The notes beneath the pieces were generated by a model. That model ran no database searches and was not told where the DNA came from. It saw only the letters and a list, made by a program, of their open reading frames with translations. The translations under genes were made by a program, and so were the position numbers. A stretch of 64,000 nucleotides of DNA from JAPLSN01 sp964482955 (lineage in GTDB: Bacteria; Spirochaetota; Spirochaetia; Treponematales; UBA12059): positions 62,001 to 126,000 of the forward strand of contig CAYZZW010000002.1 of NCBI GenBank assembly GCA_964482955.1. The letters are read 5' to 3'. Of this stretch, positions 58,301 through 64,000 are shown in pieces (position 1 is the stretch's first letter; every line of letters begins with the position of its first letter).

Positions 58301-58690
58301 AGTTGAAAGGCAACCACGGAGCCACGGAGTTGGGCCACGGAGGTCACGGAGAAGAGGGAAGAAGGTTTAAGAGAAGAGGGCGGCTTGCGCAGGAGGGACC
58401 ACGGAGATCACGGAGATTTGGGCCACGGAGGTCACGGAGAAGAGGGAAGAAAGGGTTCAAGAGAAGAGGGTTTAATAGAAGAGAATCTTGTCGCTGTGAG
58501 ATATGCCGCGTGGTTTTCCGAGCACAGCCATTCATGAAGCGAGCCAGGTCTGCTGAAAATCTTGGAAAAAACCAAAGCCCGCTTTCCCGCAAGCTTCCTA
58601 TCCCCTTTTCTCATTCTTCCTTCGTGTTCTTCGTGGCCAAACCTTCGTGCCCTAACGCTCGAGTACTCGCCAATCTTCGCTCGTGGTGAA
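58301..58690. repeat. Hybrid repeat element, copy 8, with nested CGAGTACTCG element
   Basis: The left end begins GTTGAAAGGCAACCACGGAG, as in copy 7. A roughly 32-bp unit with GGCCACGGAGGTCACGGAG is duplicated (about 58332 and 58421). The right end has CTTCGTG units interrupted by a CGAGTACTCG element at 58650-58682. No gene is seen in 58207-58716. Confidence 0.85.
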
Positions 58691-58716
58691 ATCTTTGCCA
58701 ACGGCGCGGCTAGCTC

Positions 58717-59949
58717 CTATTCTGGCAGGCTCACCCCGAGCCAGTTGGCGGGGTCGGAGACGGATTGGCCGATGCGGCCGATGTCGACCTTGGCGGTGGT
58801 TTCGGCGACGAGCCACTTCTTGTTGTCGAAGGGGAAGCGCGCGCCTTCGCCCTCGGCGTCGATGGCGGCCATCGCGTGGGAGTAGACTTCCGACACCATC
58901 ACGATGGAGTCCACGCCGTCGTGCTTGAGGAGGATGGCCATGAGGAGGGCGCGGCTGTCGCAGTCGCCGCGTTTCTCGAAGGCCGCGGTGAGCGGGTTCA
59001 CGAAATCCGAGCCCTTCGGGTCGCGCTCGTACTTGAAGGTCTGTACCCACTTCAATATGGCGCGCGCGCGGTCCACGGGTTTGGGAAGGAGCTCGGCCGC
59101 GGACAGAGGCGAATTCTTGGCCGCGGCTTTCGCGGCGGTCGAAGCGGCAAGCATGGCGCGCTTGGCCGTCTCGAGGGCCAGGTAATCGAGGCGATGGTAG
59201 CAGTCGCGGTAGACAATCCGGAAAAAGCGCGCCCACGCGGCGGCCGCCAGGTCCGCGGCGCCGGCGTACGCGGCGAGCACGCGGTATTCGCGTTCGACGA
59301 GGGCCTGCGCCGCCTCTCCTTCCTTCGGGTCGTAGGGAAGCTCGATCGTCGCGCCGTCGTACTCGAGCTTGACCGGCTTGCGCTTTTCAGGCGCCCAGGG
59401 CGTGTCGAACTGACCGATCGGCCCCGGGTAGAGCTTGGCTTCCTCGTCGACGGAAAAGGAGTCGATGGACGAGAGGATGAAGTCGTTGTAATCCTCGAAG
59501 CTGTCCTCCGGCACGAAGGCGAGGAGGAGGAAGTCCTTTTCCGGCGCGCCGTCTGCTTTCTTCGGAAGGCCGTCCACGAAGAGCGCGTAGCCGTGGTCCG
59601 GCCCGCCGCCCAGGTCGAAGGTCAGGTCGGCCAGCACGGCGTTCCGTCGCTGATAGACGAATTCCTCCTGGTCGACCGTCGCCTTGAGCTTCTTGGCGAT
59701 GTCCGCCATGCCGGCCTTCGCGTTCGGGTAGCGAGCCCCGTCGTAGAGGATGATCTGGAACTCCATCACGCCGTTCGGATCCGTGAACGCGAACGTGTTC
59801 GCGCCGTCGCCGCCCTTCATGGCGCAGCCTTCGGGCAGGTCGACGAAGAATCCCGAGTCCGAATAGAGTTCTTCGGCCGTGACCGACGCGGCCGCCGCGA
59901 GGAAGGCGAACAGCGCCAGGAATCGGACGACTTTCATGCAACGCGCCAT
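58717..59949 (-). CDS. Exported transglutaminase-like protein
   Basis: A 410-aa protein with a signal peptide (MKVVRFLALFAFLAAAASVTA after a short N-terminal tail). The middle is uncharacterised. Residues about 305-390 carry a transglutaminase-like core: VQTFKYERDPKG, the Cys in KRGDCDSRALLMAILLKHDG, the His in SEVYSHAMAAID and WLVAETTAK, which supplies the third position. It probably acts in the periplasm as a protease or amidase-like enzyme. ATG 59949 (GGAG upstream) is preferred; 59937 is an alternative. Confidence 0.82.
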   Translation of the reverse strand: MARCMKVVRFLALFAFLAAAASVTAEELYSDSGFFVDLPEGCAMKGGDGANTFAFTDPNGVMEFQIILYDGARYPNAKAGMADIAKKLKATVDQEEFVYQRRNAVLADLTFDLGGGPDHGYALFVDGLPKKADGAPEKDFLLLAFVPEDSFEDYNDFILSSIDSFSVDEEAKLYPGPIGQFDTPWAPEKRKPVKLEYDGATIELPYDPKEGEAAQALVEREYRVLAAYAGAADLAAAAWARFFRIVYRDCYHRLDYLALETAKRAMLAASTAAKAAAKNSPLSAAELLPKPVDRARAILKWVQTFKYERDPKGSDFVNPLTAAFEKRGDCDSRALLMAILLKHDGVDSIVMVSEVYSHAMAAIDAEGEGARFPFDNKKWLVAETTAKVDIGRIGQSVSDPANWLGVSLPE

Positions 59950-60036
59950 CGAACGCTCCGTATCGGGAACTGGTTGATGCAAACAAGCGTACCTCTTGAA
60001 TGTATCGTCCGGCGCCGAAAAAAGCGAGACGCCCGG

Positions 60037-63000
60037 CTATCGGGTCATCTTCCGGAAGATTTCGACGAGGCGCGCGGGCAGGAACTCGATGCGGTCGAGG
60101 TAGACCAAGTTCGGCCCGAAGATGCGAGAGAGCCTCGGGACGGTGGTGGGCGCGAGGGTGATGCAGATTATGCGGACTCCCAGATCGGAGGCTTCCTCCG
60201 CGACGCGGGCGAGGTCGGCGTACGCGTAGCCTTCGCCGGGCCCGTCGATGCTCACGACGGGAACCGCGCGATCGAGCTTTTCGACCTCGCCGTCGACGCT
60301 CACGACGTTCGCCTTCTTGCCTTCGTCCTTGAGCCAGTCGACGTAGAAGGGTTTCCCGTCGGTGATGAAGAAGAGCAGTTTCGTCTTCGCGTCGACCTTC
60401 GCCAGCTTGGCGCGGAGGATGTGCCTGAGTCCGGGGGACAGCCGCGAGAAAGTGCCCGGGTTGGGGATGAGTCGCGACAGTCGTTCCGCGACTGACGCGT
60501 CCGGATCGTCGTCGAAGTCCTTCACGACGTGGAAGGCGTTCGCGCGGGCGCCGTAGTCGTACAGGGCGTAGATGCCGTAACGGTCGCCCAGGCTTCGCAT
60601 CGCCTCGCCGAGGAGGAACGCCGCGGCGGCTTCGTGCTCGTAGATGCAGCGTCCGCCGACGAATTTCGCGGTGGATGCCGACAGGTCGAGCGCGAGGGCG
60701 GAGGCCACGTCGCGTACTTTCCGCGAGCGCTGTATGTAGAAATCGTCCTCCATCGATCCGCCCGCCTTGAAATCGAGAAGCGCGTCGAAGCAGCGGTCGA
60801 AGTCGATGTCGTCGCCGTCGTCGAGGCCCGTGCGCGGCGTGTCGAGGCTTTCCTTGAGGGCCTGGAAGGCGCGCCGGATCGACGCCGCCCGCCCGGCTTC
60901 GCTCCGCGCCAGATCCATGACCGGCCGCCGGTCGTCCGGCTCTCGGAGCGGATAACTCCGGTCCAGCTCCATGAGCAGGCATTTGTCGCGGACATAGGCG
61001 AGCTCCGCGTGGTTCCACTCGTCGTACGGCACGATCGGATACGAGTCGGAAACGAGCGCGAGCCGGAGCGAGTCGTCCGTGTTCCGGTCTTCGCACGCCT
61101 TCCGGAACTCGGTCTTCGTCTCGCGCGGGGCGTTCTCGGCGGACGGCGCGCTTTCGACGAGCCCCCCGCGCGAAATCGCGCCCTCGAGCTCGAACTGGAG
61201 GGGTGCGTTGCGCGCTCCCGAGTCGGTGCCGAAGGTGTCGAAACAGATCTCGAGGATGTCGGGTTCGCGGTTCATCGACGCGAGGGATCCGGGGAACCGT
61301 CGGCCGAGGTCGTCCAGGAAGGCGCGCATGGATTCCGACGCGGCGAGGGCGACGTCGTAGGCGTCGGAGGAATCGAAGTCGAATCCGTCGAGCGGCGCCG
61401 TCATCCGCGTCAGGGCCGCTTCGTCGTCCGGGTCGAGTCCGCCTTTCGGTCCGCCGAAGTTCAGTGTCTGCAAAAACGCTTGCAGGCAGCGCGCTTCCGG
61501 CGGAAGGGACGCGAGGTCGGGTTGGGCGTCGCGGTCGATCCCGTTCACGGCAGCTTTTTCCCTCGCGTAGCCGGGGTAGCGGTCATAGAGGCGGCGGTTG
61601 ACGCGCTTGTCTTCCACGATGTTGAAGAAGTCGCGGAAGAGCGACGGGAAGGGCGTGAGGAAGCCGAGCCGCACGCCGTCCGGGTATTCGCGGAAATCCT
61701 TGACGGCCGCGTGTTTCACCAGGAACCCGAGTCCCTGGAGCGTCCGGGCGATACGATCGGCGTAGCGCGCGAACAGGGCGCGGTTCCGCTCTTCGGCGCC
61801 GGGAAAGAGCTTCGCGAATCCGGTTTCCGCGGAGGCGTAGCGGTCGGGATCCTCGAGGAAGCTGCCGAACTCGATGTGCGCGCATTCGTGGGCGGCGCCG
61901 TGCCGGAGCATGAGCAGGTTCGTGTCGGCGTCGTTCGTGTAGCGCACGTAGTCGGGGACGTAGATCGTCGTGCCGTCCGTGTAGAACAGATGATGCCGTG
62001 GCGCGTGGCTTTCAGCCGGCGAGTCTTTCGCCTCATCGTCGATCTTGGTCGTCCCGTCGTCCCTGTACGACGAGGCGTCCCTGGACGACGAGGCGTCCCG
62101 GGACGGCACGTCGCCCTTAGGCGACGCGGCGTGCAGGGGCGGATCCGCGCGCGACGCGCGCAGCGCCACGGGTTTGCCGGTGAGCGCCTGGACGAAGTAC
62201 GTGAAGCGTTCGCGCACGAGCTCGAACTCGATGCCCGCGTCGATGGTCGCCCACGCGCGGAGGCTGCGTTCCGACTTGCGGTCGAAGTAGAGGATCGCCT
62301 CGTCCGTCCAGGACTTTTGCGTGCGGAGGACGCGCGCGCCCTCGTCGACCCAGGGGCCGAGATCGAGGTCGGGATGCTTCACGACGACTTCGAAGATTTT
62401 CTTGAGGATGGCCGGGCTTTTCGACTTCGAGTAGAGGGTGAAGTTCTTGAGCATCCTGAACACGCGGCCGAAGAGGGCGGTCTTGCCGGGATGGAAGACG
62501 CGGGCGCACGCGTCCACGAGCGGGAAGAGGAGGCCGAGCATTCCGGCGTCGTAGCGTTCGTCGATCCAGAAATCGGCGATGGCCAGGCACGCGTCGCGAG
62601 GACCGAAACCCTTGGCTTTCCAGGTGGACACGAGAGTCGCGAAGACGCTCCACGCCGGATGACCGCGCGCGGCTTCGAGCGCCAGCGCGAGGACGAGGAA
62701 CCTGGACAGGTCGTCGAGGATGTCGGGCGTGACGAGCGTCCGGAACGATTCGAGGACTTTCGCGAAGGAGTCCGGACCCGGCGCGTCCTCTCGCTCGGCG
62801 CAAAAGGAGGTGAGGCAGCGGTCGAAGATTCGCGCGGCATCGCCCCTGGCGCCGGCTTTCGCTTCCAGCTCCGGCCTGAGCGCGGCCCAGTCGAACGCCG
62901 AACCGTCGTACGGCGAGACGACCGTCTTGTCGGCGTCGGACGGAGCCGTTCCGCGGGCGGCGACGAGGAGCGAGAGCTCGAGCCGGGTGTCGGCGCCTTC

Positions 63001-63360
63001 CGCGGCCATGTCGTAGCACTCGGCGACGGCGCGCGTCCGGCGGACGAGCGGGTCTTCGTCGTGGCCGAGCACCGTCGGCTTTTCCGCTTCGGCTCGGGCG
63101 AGGGCCGTCGTCCGCGCGACCAGGGCGGCGCAGCCGGCCGAGGCCAGGAACGACGCGAGCGCCTTCTCCCACGTTTCAGCCGTCGACCGGTCGAAGCGCC
63201 TCAGGGCGCCGCGGAGGAGGGCTTCCTGCGCGGCTTGATCGCCTTGGGAAGCGCGGAAAGCGGCTTCGAAAACGCGGTAGGTCCGCTGGCGTCCGATCGC
63301 GGCTTCGAGCGACGCGGCGATGGAGGCGAGCGAAGCGCCCGACGGATTGGGTCGCGTCAT
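60037..63360 (-). CDS. NorD/CbbO-like VWA-domain protein with HExxH motif
   Basis: A 1107-aa cytoplasmic protein, longer than typical NorD or CbbO. A helical N-terminal region of about 400 residues is followed by an Ser/Asp-rich repeat linker (PSRDASSSRDASSYRDD). The NorD-like core has HECAHIEFGSF near residue 490, a zinc-peptidase-type HExxH, and DFFNIVEDKRVNRRLYDRYPG. The C-terminal VWA domain has a MIDAS-like DLSAST near residue 890, KLLFFITDGKPFYVDW and later IICITLAP. Its start overlaps the NorQ-like AAA+ stop (ATGA). Such AAA+/VWA pairs insert metals or remodel target enzymes. Confidence 0.85.
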   Translation of the reverse strand: MTRPNPSGASLASIAASLEAAIGRQRTYRVFEAAFRASQGDQAAQEALLRGALRRFDRSTAETWEKALASFLASAGCAALVARTTALARAEAEKPTVLGHDEDPLVRRTRAVAECYDMAAEGADTRLELSLLVAARGTAPSDADKTVVSPYDGSAFDWAALRPELEAKAGARGDAARIFDRCLTSFCAEREDAPGPDSFAKVLESFRTLVTPDILDDLSRFLVLALALEAARGHPAWSVFATLVSTWKAKGFGPRDACLAIADFWIDERYDAGMLGLLFPLVDACARVFHPGKTALFGRVFRMLKNFTLYSKSKSPAILKKIFEVVVKHPDLDLGPWVDEGARVLRTQKSWTDEAILYFDRKSERSLRAWATIDAGIEFELVRERFTYFVQALTGKPVALRASRADPPLHAASPKGDVPSRDASSSRDASSYRDDGTTKIDDEAKDSPAESHAPRHHLFYTDGTTIYVPDYVRYTNDADTNLLMLRHGAAHECAHIEFGSFLEDPDRYASAETGFAKLFPGAEERNRALFARYADRIARTLQGLGFLVKHAAVKDFREYPDGVRLGFLTPFPSLFRDFFNIVEDKRVNRRLYDRYPGYAREKAAVNGIDRDAQPDLASLPPEARCLQAFLQTLNFGGPKGGLDPDDEAALTRMTAPLDGFDFDSSDAYDVALAASESMRAFLDDLGRRFPGSLASMNREPDILEICFDTFGTDSGARNAPLQFELEGAISRGGLVESAPSAENAPRETKTEFRKACEDRNTDDSLRLALVSDSYPIVPYDEWNHAELAYVRDKCLLMELDRSYPLREPDDRRPVMDLARSEAGRAASIRRAFQALKESLDTPRTGLDDGDDIDFDRCFDALLDFKAGGSMEDDFYIQRSRKVRDVASALALDLSASTAKFVGGRCIYEHEAAAAFLLGEAMRSLGDRYGIYALYDYGARANAFHVVKDFDDDPDASVAERLSRLIPNPGTFSRLSPGLRHILRAKLAKVDAKTKLLFFITDGKPFYVDWLKDEGKKANVVSVDGEVEKLDRAVPVVSIDGPGEGYAYADLARVAEEASDLGVRIICITLAPTTVPRLSRIFGPNLVYLDRIEFLPARLVEIFRKMTR

Positions 63361-64000
63361 CACATCAAGTCGAAGCCCTTGCACACGTCGATGAGGGACA
63401 GGCGCATCTGCTCGTCGTCGGTGACCGGCGACACGAGCGTGGACAGCACCGCGTCCTCCTTGGGCACGCCCTCCGTGACGAGGGTGGCCGCATAGACGAG
63501 GAGCCGCGTGGACACGCCCTCGGTGAGCCCCTGCGACTTGAGGCCGCGGATCTTGCGCCCCGCCGCGACGAGCGAGCGCGCGAGCCCTTCCTGGCAGCCG
63601 CTCTCGTGGCGCACCACCTCGATCTCGACGTTCTCCGGGGGGTAGTCGAAGTCCACCGCGACGAAGCGCTGCTTCGTGGACGGCTTCAAGTCCTTGAGCG
63701 CGGACTGGTAGCCGGGATTGTACGACACGATGAGCATGAACGAGGGCGGCGGCGACACCGTGGTGCCCTTTTTCACGAGGGGCAGGATGCGCCGGTAGTC
63801 CGTGAGCGAGTGGATGAGGACCGTGACGTCCTTGCGCGCCTCCACGATCTCGTCGAGATAGCAGATGCCGCCGAAGCGCGCCGCCTTCGTGAGCGGTCCG
63901 TCGATCCAGCGCACGCCCTGGTCCATCGTGAGGAAGAAGCGCCCGACCAGGTCGTTCGCCGTAAGGTCCTCGTGGCAGGGCACCGTGACGAGGAAGCTCT
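63360..64000 (-). CDS. NorQ/CbbQ (MoxR-type) AAA+ ATPase, 5' end cut by window edge
   Basis: The visible C-terminal 213 or so residues show CHEDLTANDLVGRF, Walker B in GGICYLDEIVEARKDV, sensor 1 in FMLIVSYNPGY and the C-terminal lid region with arginine-containing KIRGLKSQGLTEGVSTRLLVYAA. This matches CbbQ/NirQ/NorQ ATPases. Walker A lies beyond the edge. It is coupled to the VWA gene, so the pair forms one chaperone. The client enzyme is not visible in the window. Confidence 0.9.
   Translation of the reverse strand, partial: SFLVTVPCHEDLTANDLVGRFFLTMDQGVRWIDGPLTKAARFGGICYLDEIVEARKDVTVLIHSLTDYRRILPLVKKGTTVSPPPSFMLIVSYNPGYQSALKDLKPSTKQRFVAVDFDYPPENVEIEVVRHESGCQEGLARSLVAAGRKIRGLKSQGLTEGVSTRLLVYAATLVTEGVPKEDAVLSTLVSPVTDDEQMRLSLIDVCKGFDLM

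Noticed and set aside
53107..58690. Insertion sequences carrying transposase genes
   Set aside because: The repeat elements have centres of under 300 bp with no transposase-like reading frame.

Overview
The window is 64 kb of high-GC, densely coded bacterial DNA. Signal peptides, lipoprotein signals, a TRAP transporter, an LptF/G-like pair and an outer-membrane beta-barrel candidate all indicate a double-membrane organism. Tungstate uptake, a tungsten-type aldehyde oxidoreductase with a poly-ferredoxin, a type III glutamine synthetase, an FGE-fold lipoprotein and a PspA operon fit an anaerobic, probably free-living member of the Spirochaetota. That assignment is an inference, because the window has no rRNA or other phylogenetic marker. 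I see no tRNA, rRNA, CRISPR array, transposase, integrase or phage gene.

Layout. 1-8.4 kb is a tungsten/molybdopterin and redox region: moeA (cut by the left edge), tupCBA, a pruA-type dehydrogenase, an orphan DUF2442 protein, a hairpin array, then aldehyde:ferredoxin oxidoreductase with its ferredoxin. 8.7-13 kb holds a small ORF, a SpoIIE-type phosphatase/receiver protein, a Tag-Ogt DNA-repair fusion and a Xaa-Pro peptidase. 13.3-24.2 kb is the most unusual stretch: a FecR lipoprotein, an FGE-fold lipoprotein with an Asn-rich C-terminus, two paralogous AraC regulators each next to a promoter carrying the same 21-bp-spaced operator, a periplasmic metallo-beta-lactamase-fold protein, a TrkA/RyR protein, and a secreted protein with 14 WD40 repeats, a caspase-like domain and an EF-hand. 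24.4-36.5 kb has trpS with a possible Trp leader peptide, a cupin, an LptF/G-like pair, an AT-rich island with DnaA-box-like sites, a STAS-YbjN-PspA-winged-helix operon, an SDR, a TrmJ-like methyltransferase and an ABC exporter. 36.7-43.4 kb is a coupled run: C45 peptidase, large surface protein, NarL-type two-component system. 43.4-64 kb carries MtfA, glutamine synthetase III, a DUF2156 protein, malic enzyme, zwf-pgl, a TAXI-TRAP transporter, a histidine phosphatase, an RluA pseudouridine synthase, an acyltransferase, a transglutaminase-like protein and a NorD/NorQ-like VWA/AAA+ pair cut by the right edge.

Expression signals. Candidate sigma-70 promoters have the form TTGNNN, 16-18 bp, TANNNT. 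Several lie so that transcription would begin at or within a few bases of the start codon, which suggests leaderless mRNAs. Gene pairs are often coupled by ATGA or GTGA overlaps. Intergenic space is filled by at least four repeat families: CACGAAG/CACGGAG elements, GGGGAAGG palindromes, CGAGTACTCG elements and short hairpin modules. Two proteins appear to have C-terminal tails read from such repeats.
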